A stretch of 64,000 nucleotides of DNA, taken from positions 106,236 to 170,235 of the forward strand of contig NZ_CABJFS010000006.1 in assembly GCF_902364945.1 (NCBI RefSeq). Direction: 5' to 3'. The DNA is from Collinsella aerofaciens. Lineage in GTDB: Bacteria; Actinomycetota; Coriobacteriia; Coriobacteriales; Coriobacteriaceae. How positions within the stretch are numbered: the stretch's first letter is position 1; each line of letters opens with the position of its first letter. The translations under genes and the position numbers were made by a program. Below the pieces are notes generated by a model, which had not been told where the DNA came from, did not search any database, and saw only the letters and a list, made by a program, of their open reading frames with translations. This document shows, piece after piece, positions 7,291 through 16,255 of the stretch.

Positions 7291-8841
7291 ATGCAGCTTG
7301 TTGAAAGTGAGACCGTGGAGTTCAAGTGCACATTTACCCCTAAGCTGCTCAAAGCTGTGGTGGCGTTTGCCAATTCGAATGGTGGTACCTTGTATATCGG
7401 AATCGACGATTTTGGCAGTATCATCGGCGTGGACGATATCGATGCCACCATGCTTCAATGCTCTAATGCAATAACCGATGGCGTGTATCCCGACGTTTCT
7501 GAAATCACGACGGTCTCCGCATTGGACATCGATGGCGCAGCGTTGGTGAAAATCGAGGTGGAAGCGGGTCCTCACAAGCCGTACTGCCTGTGCTCGAAGG
7601 GATTTGTTCCCGCCGGGGTATATCGGCGCCTAGGTCCTGCCAACGTGCCCATCGAGATGGCCCAGATCCGCTCGATGATCAAGCGCACCGACGGCGATTA
7701 TTTTGAGACCGCACGCTCTCATGAACAGAGCTTGACGTTTTTTGAAGCCGAGCGGGTCTTTAGGCGCGCGGAGATTACGTTCGACCAAACCTCTCAAAAG
7801 AATCTCGGCCTTATCGATGAACTGGGCTTTTACACCAATTTGGCACTGCTGGTCTCTGACCAAAACCCCTTTGCAGTCCGCGCTGGCCTCTTCAACGACG
7901 ATGCGTATACCGAGTTTATCGACCGTCAGGATGGCGAGGGCTCGATCTTCAGGCAGATAGAGGATATCGAACGGTTCCTCAATATATCGAACGCAACGCG
8001 TATGTACTTTGTGCCGGGAAGGCTCGATCGCATAGATAAGGACGACTATCCCCGCGAGGCTGTTCGAGAGGGAATTCTGAACCTGTTTATCCATCGCGAC
8101 TACGAATCTTCGGTGGCGTCTCTTATCAAGATGAGCCGTACGGCGCTTGAATTTACCAATGCGGGAGGGCCGCAGCACATCAGCGTCGAGGAGGCGCTTG
8201 CGGGCGGCTCGGACGCTCGGAATCCAAAGCTGCAACTGCTCTTTTTGCGTCTGGGGATGGTTGAGGCGTTTGGAACGGGCCTCAAGGGGATCCGTGCGCT
8301 CTATGAGGCGGAAGGGTTGGAACCCGAGGTCTGCGCCTACCCTGCAATGTTTAGGTTGTCGCTGCCCAACGTCAACGCCGTGCGCAATTCCTATCTGACG
8401 CCTCGTGGCAATAGCGGTCCCAACTTGCGTGGGGATTACAGCGATTATGAGCAGCTCGAGCGGGAAGGGGCACTGCCGCCCGATGTTTCGCAGGCGTTTG
8501 CATCCGTGCAAGCGCAGCGAGAGGGGCACGTGTCGATGAATGGCGACTGCGGCCACGAGGTGCGTGCCAAGCTCGTGGAGGAGCTTGGCTTTGATGTTGC
8601 GTGCAAGGCGTCCGCGATGCTACAGGATGTCTCGGACGAGCGACGTGGTGGATACGCTCGCACCTTGATTCGCTTTGCCCTTGAGCGGCCCCGCGGTTTT
8701 ACGCGCCAGGATGCTTCGGACGCGCTGGGAACTGGGCGCGACGTGACGCTGCGGGTTATCAACGGTTTGCTTGAGGAAGGCGCACTCGTTAAAGAGGGGC
8801 GCGCTCGGGCGACGAGATATCGCGCTGTCGGGCAGGTTTAG
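7291..8841 (+). CDS. AlbA_2-domain putative transcriptional regulator
   Basis: A 516-residue protein of the AlbA_2 (Schlafen AlbA_2) ATP-binding regulator family. The N-terminal AlbA_2 domain covers about residues 1-110 (ESETVEFKCTFTP, FANSNGGTLYIGIDD). The middle region has the RecG-like/HATPase_c_4 motifs REAVREGILNLFIHRDYE and GMVEAFGTGLKGI. A C-terminal winged-helix-like stretch starts near TLIRFALERPRGFTRQDA. The start at ATG 7291 is preferred to an in-frame ATG at 7276 because AGGGGG lies seven bases before it. The paired 12-bp repeats just upstream suggest it represses itself. It stands alone between terminators; its wider role is unknown. Confidence 0.8.
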   Translation: MQLVESETVEFKCTFTPKLLKAVVAFANSNGGTLYIGIDDFGSIIGVDDIDATMLQCSNAITDGVYPDVSEITTVSALDIDGAALVKIEVEAGPHKPYCLCSKGFVPAGVYRRLGPANVPIEMAQIRSMIKRTDGDYFETARSHEQSLTFFEAERVFRRAEITFDQTSQKNLGLIDELGFYTNLALLVSDQNPFAVRAGLFNDDAYTEFIDRQDGEGSIFRQIEDIERFLNISNATRMYFVPGRLDRIDKDDYPREAVREGILNLFIHRDYESSVASLIKMSRTALEFTNAGGPQHISVEEALAGGSDARNPKLQLLFLRLGMVEAFGTGLKGIRALYEAEGLEPEVCAYPAMFRLSLPNVNAVRNSYLTPRGNSGPNLRGDYSDYEQLEREGALPPDVSQAFASVQAQREGHVSMNGDCGHEVRAKLVEELGFDVACKASAMLQDVSDERRGGYARTLIRFALERPRGFTRQDASDALGTGRDVTLRVINGLLEEGALVKEGRARATRYRAVGQV

Positions 8842-8923
8842 GGACGGGCGGTCCGGCCCCCTGGGTTATTCCTGGGCAGAGGCCAAGGGCCGGGTGCCCG
8901 GCGCACCTTGATTGAAGGGGTAC

Positions 8924-9568
8924 TTAGAGCGTGCCTCCGTACATATAGACGATAAATCCGTCACCGGTGTCTTGGCTGTGGTCCTCTAGGATGCGCTTCA
9001 TGTTGAGGTGCTCGTAAAACTGCCAGTCGGAGTTGCAGTCGCTCATCAGGAAGAATTTGGTGCAGCCTGCCTTGGCGAGCTCGGCGCGCGCAAGGTCGAT
9101 GAGCGCGCGGCCGAGCCCCTTGCCCTGCCACTCGGGCACGATGATGATGAGGTTGAGCTGGCCCTGGGCATACTCATTGCCCGTGGCGGCAAAGCGGTCG
9201 GCCGTGGCCTTCTCGCGGCTGTCGCCAAAGAGCGAGCCCTCGAGCTTGGCGTCGGCGGTCTTCGCCATCTCGGTTGCCTGGGCGAACATCTCGTCGTAGC
9301 AGGGTACCCACGTGGGGCTGGTACGCGGCTTGCCGTCTTCGAAGATGCCGATGCAGCAGGCGGCGATAATGCGGCCCTCGGCCTCGGCGACAAGCGCGAT
9401 GGGGGAGCGCTGCAGCTGCATGGCAATGTTAAAGCGCGCGCAGAAATCGGCGGCTTCGACGTCGCCGCGGTTGCGCAGCGTATTGCACCACAGCCGGTTG
9501 TAGATGGCGGCGATGCCGGCAAGGTCATCGAGCGTGGCGGCGCGCAGGGTTACGTTGTCAAGGCTCAT
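8924..9568 (-). CDS. GNAT-family N-acetyltransferase
   Basis: A 214-residue GCN5-related acetyltransferase, which moves an acetyl group from acetyl-CoA to an amine. The acetyl-CoA-binding motif A is visible as LNLIIIVPEWQGKGLGRALI, followed by TKFFLMSDCNSDWQFYEHL, typical of the fold's C-terminal half. The start is the ATG at 9566-9568, five bases after AAGGAG; an upstream TTG is less likely. The substrate cannot be told. The gene stands alone, convergent with the AlbA_2 regulator. Confidence 0.82.
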   Translation of the reverse strand: MSLDNVTLRAATLDDLAGIAAIYNRLWCNTLRNRGDVEAADFCARFNIAMQLQRSPIALVAEAEGRIIAACCIGIFEDGKPRTSPTWVPCYDEMFAQATEMAKTADAKLEGSLFGDSREKATADRFAATGNEYAQGQLNLIIIVPEWQGKGLGRALIDLARAELAKAGCTKFFLMSDCNSDWQFYEHLNMKRILEDHSQDTGDGFIVYMYGGTL

Positions 9569-9677
9569 GGAGGCTCCTTCCAAGTTGGGTCAGGCCATCT
9601 ATGAGTGTGGCATGGCCGCAGGGCCGCCGCATCAACCATTCGGTAGACGACCCCCGATTCCACGGGGGCGGAGAGAT

Positions 9678-9780
9678 AGTCATTGGGGACGTTCTTAAAC
9701 GACTAGTCAAACAAGAGCGTCCCCAACGACTACCCTAAGGAATGTCCCAGACTGCCGGCAGGAAAGGAACGTCCCCAACT
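9678..9780. repeat. Inverted repeats built on GGGGACGTTC
   Basis: A 19-base arm at 9678-9696 and its imperfect reverse complement at 9713-9731 (two mismatches) form a hairpin around TTGGGGACG. A third, related copy (AAGGAACGTCCCCAACT) lies at 9764-9780 in the second orientation. The segment sits in the gap between the GNAT and aroF genes and carries no open frame of note. Confidence 0.5.
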
Positions 9781-9843
9781 GCCGCATCCCCAAGTGCCAC
9801 CTCGCCAAGTTTTGCAACGCCGATGTTTTGGCGAAGTCAGCGA

Positions 9844-9942
9844 AAACCCGCCAGAGTGAGCAAGGTGCCTTGAAACAAGGCGGCATTGACCTTCTGGTCA
9901 TGCCGCCGAAGTTGAAAGGCAGATTGCCGCTCTGGCGGGTTT
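9844..9942 (-). other. Nested long hairpin downstream of aroF
   Basis: Outer arms AAACCCGCCAGAG (9844-9856) and CTCTGGCGGGTTT (9930-9942) are perfect 13-bp inverted repeats. Inside sits a second hairpin with arms GGCGGCATTGACC and GGTCATGCCGCC (about 9879-9907) and a TTCT loop. The element lies about 40 bases beyond the aroF stop. On the minus strand a short TTTT run follows the outer stem. It is either an elaborate terminator or a structured transcript end. Confidence 0.6.
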
Positions 9943-9956
9943 GCAGCGTCGGCAGG

Positions 9957-9980
9957 TCCGCCGTTCGGTAGAACGGCGGA
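9957..9980 (-). terminator. Perfect 10-bp hairpin just after the aroF stop
   Basis: TCCGCCGTTC (9957-9966) pairs with GAACGGCGGA (9971-9980) over a GGTA loop, two bases past the aroF stop codon. There is no U-tract, so a stabilising role is as likely as termination. Confidence 0.5.
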
Positions 9981-9982
9981 AC

Positions 9983-11014
9983 CTAGACACGCTCTGCGAT
10001 CTCGTGGATGAGGTAGTCGGTCTTTTCCCAGCCCAGGCACGGGTCGGTGATCGACTTGCCAAAGACGCCGCCATCGACCGGCTGGTTGCCGTCCTCAAGG
10101 TAAGACTCGATCATAAAGCCCTTGACCAGCTTGGAGATGGACTCGTTGCGGCGGCAGCTGTCGAGCACCTCCTTGCAAATGCGATACTGCTCCAGCGGAC
10201 GCTTGCCCGAGTTGTCGTGGTTGCAGTCGATGACCGCTGCGGGATTGGCATAGCCGGCGTGCTCGGTATAGCGCTCGGCCATGCGCTCCAGATGCTCGTA
10301 GTGGTAATTGGGGTAGGTGCGCCCATCGAGGCCGATGTAGCCACGCATAACGGCGTGCGCGAGCGGATTGCCGTCGCACTCGACCTCCCAGTTGCGGAAG
10401 ATGAAGCTCTGGTGCGCCTGCGCGGCGTAAATGGAGTTGAGCATAACGGTGGTGGAGCCGGCGGTGGGGTTCTTCATACCCACGGGTACCGAAATGCCGC
10501 TCGACACCAGGCGATGCTCCTGGTTCTCGACCGAGCGTGCACCCACGGCAACATAGCTCAGCAGGTCAACGAGGTACTGGTAATTGGACGGATAGAGCAT
10601 CTCGTCGGCGGTGAAGAAGCCCGTTTCCTCAATAACACGCAGGTGCATATGGCGGATGGCCTTGACGCCCTCGAGCAGGTCGTCGGGAGCCTCGGGGTTG
10701 GGGTTGTGCAGAAGGCCCTTGTAGCCGGTGCCCTTGGTGCGCGGCTTATTGGTGTAGACGCGCGGAATGATGATGAGCTTGTCCTTGACCTCCTCGGCGG
10801 TCTTGACCAGGCGGTTCATGTACTCAAGCACCGAATCCTCGCGGTCGGCAGAGCACGGGCCGATGATGAGCACCTTACGTGCGTCCTCGCCGGTAAAGAC
10901 TTTGGCGACCTCGGCGTCAAATGCCTGCTTTTTGGCGGTAAGCTCGGCAGAAAGCGGCATTTCCTCGCGGATCTCCATGGGAATCGGCAGCCTGCGTTTG
11001 AATTCCATGGCCAT
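9983..11014 (-). CDS. aroF: 3-deoxy-7-phosphoheptulonate (DAHP) synthase, class I
   Basis: A 343-residue class I DAHP synthase catalysing the first step of the shikimate pathway: phosphoenolpyruvate plus erythrose 4-phosphate to DAHP. Family signatures seen are IGPCSADREDSVLEYM, KPRTKGTGYKGL, GARSVENQEHR, IDCNHDNSGKRP and the C-terminal IESYLEDGNQPVDGG with GKSITDPCLGWEKTD, which include metal and substrate ligands. Length is normal for the AroF/G/H type; which feedback type it is cannot be told, so the symbol is a family-level choice. The start ATG at 11014 follows AAAGGAGG. A good promoter lies upstream (11071-11099), giving a leader of about 50 bases. It is apparently monocistronic. Confidence 0.93.
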   Translation of the reverse strand: MAMEFKRRLPIPMEIREEMPLSAELTAKKQAFDAEVAKVFTGEDARKVLIIGPCSADREDSVLEYMNRLVKTAEEVKDKLIIIPRVYTNKPRTKGTGYKGLLHNPNPEAPDDLLEGVKAIRHMHLRVIEETGFFTADEMLYPSNYQYLVDLLSYVAVGARSVENQEHRLVSSGISVPVGMKNPTAGSTTVMLNSIYAAQAHQSFIFRNWEVECDGNPLAHAVMRGYIGLDGRTYPNYHYEHLERMAERYTEHAGYANPAAVIDCNHDNSGKRPLEQYRICKEVLDSCRRNESISKLVKGFMIESYLEDGNQPVDGGVFGKSITDPCLGWEKTDYLIHEIAERV

Positions 11015-11070
11015 ACGGGGCCTCCTTTATCAATTAACAGCAACAATTGGCGAATTCTCGAATGCTCGGC

Positions 11071-11099
11071 ATTATCCGCTGTCGCACGCTAAAGTGCAA
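11071..11099 (-). promoter_or_regulatory. Sigma-70-type promoter for aroF
   Basis: Read on the minus strand, TTGCAC (11094-11099) is followed after exactly 17 bases by GATAAT (11071-11076). The inferred transcription start is about 50 bases upstream of the aroF ATG. Confidence 0.65.
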
Positions 11100-11105
11100 G
11101 CGAAA

Positions 11106-11145
11106 CCTGCCGAAAAGGGACAGGTTTATTTTGGTCGGTTTTATC
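11106..11145 (+). repeat. Dispersed 40-bp GGGACAGGTTTATTTT repeat, copy 1
   Basis: One of four copies in the window (others at 39713-39750, 43272-43311 and 50415-50454). The core AAAAGGGACAGGTTTATTTT is followed by a short arm and TTTTATC. In this copy the flanking arms match imperfectly. Confidence 0.75.
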
Positions 11146-11222
11146 TGGGGAAATGTCGGCACTCGCCGGAAGGGGGGACCGGCGTACGACATGCTGGAGC
11201 AAGTTGGATCTTCTGCGGCATA

Positions 11223-11460
11223 CCCCGTGGACAAAAAATGGCAAATATGAGTACTGTTGCTAGCTTAGTATCATATCGACCTTATAAGATATTAGACACA
11301 ACAGTAAATATGTTCATTAACGTTGGCACACAGAAGCATGCTACCGGGCATTTTGATCAATTTGAAGGCATATCTAGGCCGCAATGAGGTCGTTTGGGGC
11401 AGTTTTGGCTGTTACTAAAAAGGTGACAGTACTCATATTTGCCATTTTTTGTCCACGGGG
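11223..11460. repeat. 238-bp element with perfect 35-bp terminal inverted repeats
   Basis: The 35 bases at 11223-11257 (starting CCCCGTGGACAAAAAATGG) are the exact reverse complement of 11426-11460. The 168-bp core is A+T-rich compared with the genome (for example TATCATATCGACCTTATAAGATATTAGAC) and encodes no convincing protein. The layout resembles a miniature inverted-repeat element, though no target-site duplication is obvious and there is no transposase. It sits between divergent-facing ends of aroF and the ABC exporter operon. Confidence 0.75.
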
Positions 11461-11520
11461 CCTTGAGGGAGGGCGTCAATCAGGTCCCAGGGGAGGCGGT
11501 TCGAGGGCCGCAGAACAAAA

Positions 11521-11552
11521 AACGGGGGCGCAGGCTGTCCTGCGCCCCCGTT
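11521..11552 (-). terminator. Rho-independent terminator of the MarR-ABC-ABC operon
   Basis: AACGGGGGCGCAGG (11521-11534) pairs perfectly with CCTGCGCCCCCGTT (11539-11552) over a CTGT loop. On the minus strand the stem is followed by TTTTTTGTTC. It lies about 30 bases after the ABC stop codon. Confidence 0.92.
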
Positions 11553-11583
11553 CTCGGGCGTTATTCGTTCCCTGCGGCAGAAT

Positions 11584-13440
11584 TTACGCCGCTTCGTCGA
11601 ACTGCGAATTGTACAGGTCGGCGTAGAAGCCGCCTTGGGCGAGCAGCTCGTCGTGCGTGCCCTTCTCGACGATGTCGCCGTCGCGAATCACCAAGATCAC
11701 GTCGGCGTTGCGGATCGTGGACAGGCGATGCGCGATGACAAAGCTCGTGCGGCCCTGCATCAGCGCATCCATGGCGCGCTGAATAAGCTCCTCGGTACGG
11801 GTATCGACGTTGGAAGTCGCCTCGTCCAAAATCAGCGCCGGACGGTCGGCCAAAATGGCGCGGGCGATGGTCACGAGTTGGCGCTGGCCCTGTGAGAGGT
11901 TGGTGCCCTCCTCATTGATCATAAAGTCGTAGCCGCCGGCGAGCGTATGGATAAAGTGGTCGCAGCGTGCGGCGCGTGCGGCGGCCTCGACCTCGGCGTC
12001 GGTCGCATCGGGGCGTCCGTAGCGGATGTTCTCGCGGATGGTGCCGTTAAACAGCCAGGTGTCCTGCAGCACCATGGCAAACTCGCCGCGCAGCGCCGCG
12101 CGGTCCCAGTCGCGCACGTCGACGCCTTCGACGCGCAGCGAACCGCCGTCCACGTCGTAAAAGCGCTGCAGCAGCTTAATGAGCGTGGTCTTGCCGGCGC
12201 CGGTGGGGCCGACGATGGCAATGGTTTGGCCGGGCTGCGCCTCGCAGCTAAAGTCGTGGATGATGGTCTTGTCGGGCGTGTAGCCAAACTTGACGTGGTC
12301 GAACTCAACGTGGCCGGGGCGCTTCTCGGGAATCTGGGCGTCGGCCTTCTGCTCCTCCTCGGGCGCGGCGAGGAACTCAAAGACGCGCTCGGTGGCAGCG
12401 GCCATCGACTGCATCGTGTTGCTCACGTTGCCCAGCTGCTGCACCGGCTGCGTAAAGTTGCGCACGTACTGGATAAAGCTCTGGATGTCGCCGGGCGTGG
12501 CGTTGCCGGTCAGCGCGAGCTGCGCACCCACCACGACGACGCCCACGTAGCCCATGTTGCCCACCAGACTCATAAGCGGCATCATCAGGCCCGACAGGAA
12601 CTGCGAGCGCCAGCCGCTAATAAAGAGGCGGTCGTTTTGACGGTCGAACTCCTCGATTGAGGCCTCGGCGCGGTCGAACACCTGAATGACATTCTGGCCG
12701 GCAAAGTCCTCCTCGATAATGCCGTTGACGGCGCCCAGGACTTGCTGTTGCTCGCGGAAGTACGGCTGCGAGAAGTGAATCATCACGGTCAGGATAATCG
12801 CGGCTGCCGGCAGCGTGAGCACGGTGACGCCGGTGAGCGGCAGACTGATCGACAGCATCATGACGAGCACGCCGATAATCTGCGTGACAGACGTGATGAG
12901 CTGCGTCACGCTCTGGTTGAGCGACTGGCCGAGCGTATCGACGTCGTTGGTGATGCGACTGAGTACGTCGCCCTTGCTGTGGCCGTTGAAGTAACTCATC
13001 GGAACGACGGCGATCTTGGCGGCGATCTCCTTGCGCATGCGATAACAAATCTTTTGCGTGACGCCGGTCATGAGCCAGCCTTGGATCAGGCTGCAGGCAG
13101 AGCTCGCCAGATACAGACAGAGCAAAAAGCCGAGCGTCTTGGCGATCCAGGCAAAGTCGACATCGCCGGTGCCGTTGACCTTGGCAACCAAGCCCTCGAA
13201 CAGCTTAGTCGTAACCTGGCCGAGCACCTTGGGCCCCACAATGTTAAAGATGACCGAGCACACGGCAAAGGCGACGGCGGCAAACACGGCAATCTTGTGC
13301 TGGCCGATATAGCCGAGCAGCTGCCTCATGGTGCCCTTAAAGTCCTTGGCCTTTTCGCCACGGCGCATGCCACCCATGCGGCCCATGGGACCACGCTGGC
13401 GGGTGGGCTTGGGAATCTGAGTCTTGGTCTCGTCTGCCAT
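11584..13440 (-). CDS. ABC exporter, ATP-binding/permease half, partner 2
   Basis: A 618-residue half-transporter: six membrane helices in about residues 50-340, then an ATPase domain. Walker A (GPTGAGKTTL), the signature LSQGQRQLVTIARAIL and Walker B ALILDEATSNVD are intact, as is the H-loop IAHRLSTIRNAD. Such proteins pair as heterodimers to export drugs or lipids. It starts with an ATG that overlaps the stop of the preceding ABC gene by one base (TAATG), showing translational coupling. The N-terminal tail is basic and glycine/methionine-rich (GPMGRMGGMRRGEKA). It is the last gene of the MarR operon. Confidence 0.93.
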   Translation of the reverse strand: MADETKTQIPKPTRQRGPMGRMGGMRRGEKAKDFKGTMRQLLGYIGQHKIAVFAAVAFAVCSVIFNIVGPKVLGQVTTKLFEGLVAKVNGTGDVDFAWIAKTLGFLLCLYLASSACSLIQGWLMTGVTQKICYRMRKEIAAKIAVVPMSYFNGHSKGDVLSRITNDVDTLGQSLNQSVTQLITSVTQIIGVLVMMLSISLPLTGVTVLTLPAAAIILTVMIHFSQPYFREQQQVLGAVNGIIEEDFAGQNVIQVFDRAEASIEEFDRQNDRLFISGWRSQFLSGLMMPLMSLVGNMGYVGVVVVGAQLALTGNATPGDIQSFIQYVRNFTQPVQQLGNVSNTMQSMAAATERVFEFLAAPEEEQKADAQIPEKRPGHVEFDHVKFGYTPDKTIIHDFSCEAQPGQTIAIVGPTGAGKTTLIKLLQRFYDVDGGSLRVEGVDVRDWDRAALRGEFAMVLQDTWLFNGTIRENIRYGRPDATDAEVEAAARAARCDHFIHTLAGGYDFMINEEGTNLSQGQRQLVTIARAILADRPALILDEATSNVDTRTEELIQRAMDALMQGRTSFVIAHRLSTIRNADVILVIRDGDIVEKGTHDELLAQGGFYADLYNSQFDEAA

Positions 13441-15809
13441 TAGCGCTCGCCTCCTTCCATGACGGCTGCAATTTCTTCTTGGGTAAGCCCCAGCTCCTCG
13501 GCGGAAAGCTGCGACTGTGCAATCTCCAGGTACGCCGGGCAGCCGTGCAGCAGCTCCTCGTGCGTGCCGGTGCCCACTACGTGACCGTCGTCGAGCACGA
13601 TGATCTGGTCGGCGTGCATGATGGTCGCGATGCGCTGGGCCACGACCACGAGTGCGGCGTCGGTGACGTTTTTGGCCAGCTCCTCGCGCAGGCGCGCGTC
13701 GGTCTTGTAGTCGAGGGCGCTAAACGAGTCATCGAACACCACGACCTCGGGCTTTTTGGCCAACGCGCGGGCAATGGCCAGGCGTTGGCGCTGACCACCC
13801 GAAATATTGGAGCCGCCCTGGCTGATGGGGGAGTCGTAGCCGCCCTCGCGCTCGGCGATAAAGTCCTCGGCCTGGGCGATGCGTGCCGCCTGGCGCATAT
13901 CATCATCGCTCACCATGTCGCCGGCAAACTTGAGGTTGCTCTCGACGGTGCCCGAGAACAGGCGACCCTGCTGCGGGATGTAACCAATGCGGTGGCGCAG
14001 CTCGGAAAGGGTCATGTCGCGCACGTCGATGCCGTCGAGCGAAATGCTGCCGCCCGTGACGTCGTACAGGCGCGGAATCAGCTGCACGAGCGTGGACTTG
14101 CCCGAACCCGTTGAGCCAATGATGCCGAGCATCTGGCCGGCATGTGTGGTGAAGTTCACGCCGCTGATGACATCGGCGCGGGCATCGGGGTACTGGAAGC
14201 TCACGTCGCGGAAGGTGAGCTCACCGCGCGGCGCGCTGGCTGCGGGCAGTTTGGGCGAGGCAGGGTCGTTGATGCTCGTGGGGCAGGTGATGACCTCTTC
14301 CACGCGCTCTGCTGCGACCTCGGCGCGGGGCAGGATAACCGAAACCATGGTGAGGATCATAAACGCCATGACGATCTGCATGGTGTAGGAGATGAACGCC
14401 ATCATGTTGCCGACCTGCATCACGCCGTCGGACACGCCCTGCGCGCCAAACCAGACGATAAGCACGGTGATGCAGTTCATGACGAGCATCATGAGCGGCA
14501 TCATAAAGCTCATGGCGCGGTTGGTGTAGAGCTGCGTGGTCATCAGGTCGAGGGACGCCTGGTCAAAGCGCTCGAGCTCATGCTCCTCGCGGTTAAACGA
14601 GCGGATGGGCATAAGGCCGTCGAGCAGCTCGCGGGCGGTAAGGTTCACGCGGTCCACAAAGCTCTGCATCTTTTTGAACTTGGGCATGGTGAGGCCCATA
14701 AGCACGCCGACGACGGCCGAGACCGCGATGATGGCCACGGCGATGGTCCACTCCAGGCCGGTGTGGTTGGCCAGGACGCGCATGACGGCGACGATGCCCA
14801 TGACGGGCGCCATGAGGCACATGCGGATAAACAGGGTTGCGGCCATCTGAATCTGCTGAATGTCGTTGGTGCAGCGAGTGATGAGCGAGGCCTGGCTAAA
14901 CTTGCCCACCTCGGCCGGCGAGAAGTGCATGACCTTGTTGAAGGTCTCGCGGCGCAGGTCGCGTGCGATGGAACAGGCGGTGCGCGAGGCCACGGCGCCG
15001 GTTAGGATGGTGGCGACCAGTGAGATCAGGCACAGACCAAACATCGTGGTCGCCATGCGGCCCAGGTAGGCGTTCTGCACGTCGGCGGGGTCGATACCCT
15101 GCGCCTTGTACTCGTCTTGCACATAGCTCACGGCGCGTTGGGTCACGATGGAGCCCGACATGGAGCCCATTTTGTCCGCCATTTGGTTGGCGCCCTCGAC
15201 GAGCTTGCTTTGGTCTACCAGACCGCCCTCGACAACTAGGCGCAGACTCTTCATGGTGATCTTGCCGCCGTCGGCATCAATCTGCTTTTGCATGTTTTGC
15301 GCCGCTGTGGCCTTCTGCTGCATCTCGGCGAGCTGCTCGGGCGTCATTGCCGCCATCTGCTCGGGGGTGGGCATGGCCTGGGCGCCGCCGCCATTGCTTG
15401 CCTCGGTGGATGCGCCGGTCATGTCGCCCATGGAGCTGGCGTCGATGCCCTGGTTGAGAGAAAGGACGACGGTCTCGGGCAGGCTCATAATGTCGGCAAT
15501 CTTGCCGCCATCGGCACGCTCTTCCTCGGTGCCCTTGTACGTTCGAATGCCTTTTTTGTCAGCCTTGCTAAACACGGCCTCCACAGCTTTGGCGTCCTTG
15601 GTGCTCATAAAGAGCTCAAGGTCATCGAGTGATTCGGCACGAATGGTGTCGGGCACGGGCGAGGCGATGCCGCCTTGCTGTACGCCCACGTCGACGATGT
15701 CGCTCATGTAGGTAGGCAGTGCCAGATCGGCGTTGCAGCTGATTACGATAAGTACGATGGCTGTGAACAGTGCCAGGACATGCTTTTTAAAGAGCTTGAG
15801 AATCCTCAC
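13440..15809 (-). CDS. ABC exporter half with large extracellular insert, partner 1
   Basis: A 789-residue ABC half-transporter, about 200 residues longer than the usual 580-600. The excess lies between the first and second membrane helices (about residues 40-250), in a stretch rich in Met, Gln and Ala (MPTPEQMAAMTPEQLAEMQ) that should face outside. The ATPase domain carries GSTGSGKSTLV, ISGGQRQRLAIARAL and a slightly altered Walker B VVVFDDSFSALD, with Asp where the catalytic Glu usually is. That degenerate site is normal for one half of heterodimeric exporters. The start is a GTG at 15809 overlapping the marR stop (GTGA), with AAAGGAGAG upstream. Confidence 0.92.
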   Translation of the reverse strand: MRILKLFKKHVLALFTAIVLIVISCNADLALPTYMSDIVDVGVQQGGIASPVPDTIRAESLDDLELFMSTKDAKAVEAVFSKADKKGIRTYKGTEEERADGGKIADIMSLPETVVLSLNQGIDASSMGDMTGASTEASNGGGAQAMPTPEQMAAMTPEQLAEMQQKATAAQNMQKQIDADGGKITMKSLRLVVEGGLVDQSKLVEGANQMADKMGSMSGSIVTQRAVSYVQDEYKAQGIDPADVQNAYLGRMATTMFGLCLISLVATILTGAVASRTACSIARDLRRETFNKVMHFSPAEVGKFSQASLITRCTNDIQQIQMAATLFIRMCLMAPVMGIVAVMRVLANHTGLEWTIAVAIIAVSAVVGVLMGLTMPKFKKMQSFVDRVNLTARELLDGLMPIRSFNREEHELERFDQASLDLMTTQLYTNRAMSFMMPLMMLVMNCITVLIVWFGAQGVSDGVMQVGNMMAFISYTMQIVMAFMILTMVSVILPRAEVAAERVEEVITCPTSINDPASPKLPAASAPRGELTFRDVSFQYPDARADVISGVNFTTHAGQMLGIIGSTGSGKSTLVQLIPRLYDVTGGSISLDGIDVRDMTLSELRHRIGYIPQQGRLFSGTVESNLKFAGDMVSDDDMRQAARIAQAEDFIAEREGGYDSPISQGGSNISGGQRQRLAIARALAKKPEVVVFDDSFSALDYKTDARLREELAKNVTDAALVVVAQRIATIMHADQIIVLDDGHVVGTGTHEELLHGCPAYLEIAQSQLSAEELGLTQEEIAAVMEGGER

Positions 15810-16255
15810 TCGGCATCTCTCCTTTCTTGATTGCGGTCGATAATTTCGTTGGCACGCCTTAGAAGACGCACCATCTCTTGGGTATCTGTTTCGCCGAGCT
15901 GCTCGAGGAAGGCCGCGGTGCGCTCCTCGAATTCCCGACGTTTGATTTCGAGATTCTGGAATCCCTTATCGGTCATCGTGACGTGTACACGACGACGGTC
16001 GGTCTTTGAGTGCTCGCGCTCGACCCAGCCCTTGGCTTCGAGAGTGCGTAAGATATTGGCGATGCGGGCACTCGAGACCCAGGCGCAATTTGCGAGTTCG
16101 CTCGGCGTGAGCGAACCGCCAGCGAGCATGAGGGCGCGCATGACAGCCATCTCGCCGCCGAGAGCTTTGTCCGCAGAGCGTGAAATGCGATGATGCATGC
16201 TGCCAAACTCAGTTAAGAGCTGACGCCCAAGCTCATGGAAATCGGTATCTTCCAC
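15806..16255 (-). CDS. MarR-family transcriptional repressor
   Basis: A 149-residue winged-helix regulator of the MarR family. The recognition region LTPSELANCAWVSSARIANIL and wing KTDRRRVHVTMTDKG are clear, and a C-terminal helix serves dimerisation. It is the first gene of a MarR-ABC-ABC operon, so it probably represses the exporter until a ligand binds. The start is a GTG at 16255 behind TAGGGG; the first internal ATG would delete conserved sequence. A long inverted repeat overlapping its start (16244-16301) is the likely operator. Confidence 0.9.
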   Translation of the reverse strand: MEDTDFHELGRQLLTEFGSMHHRISRSADKALGGEMAVMRALMLAGGSLTPSELANCAWVSSARIANILRTLEAKGWVEREHSKTDRRRVHVTMTDKGFQNLEIKRREFEERTAAFLEQLGETDTQEMVRLLRRANEIIDRNQERRDAE

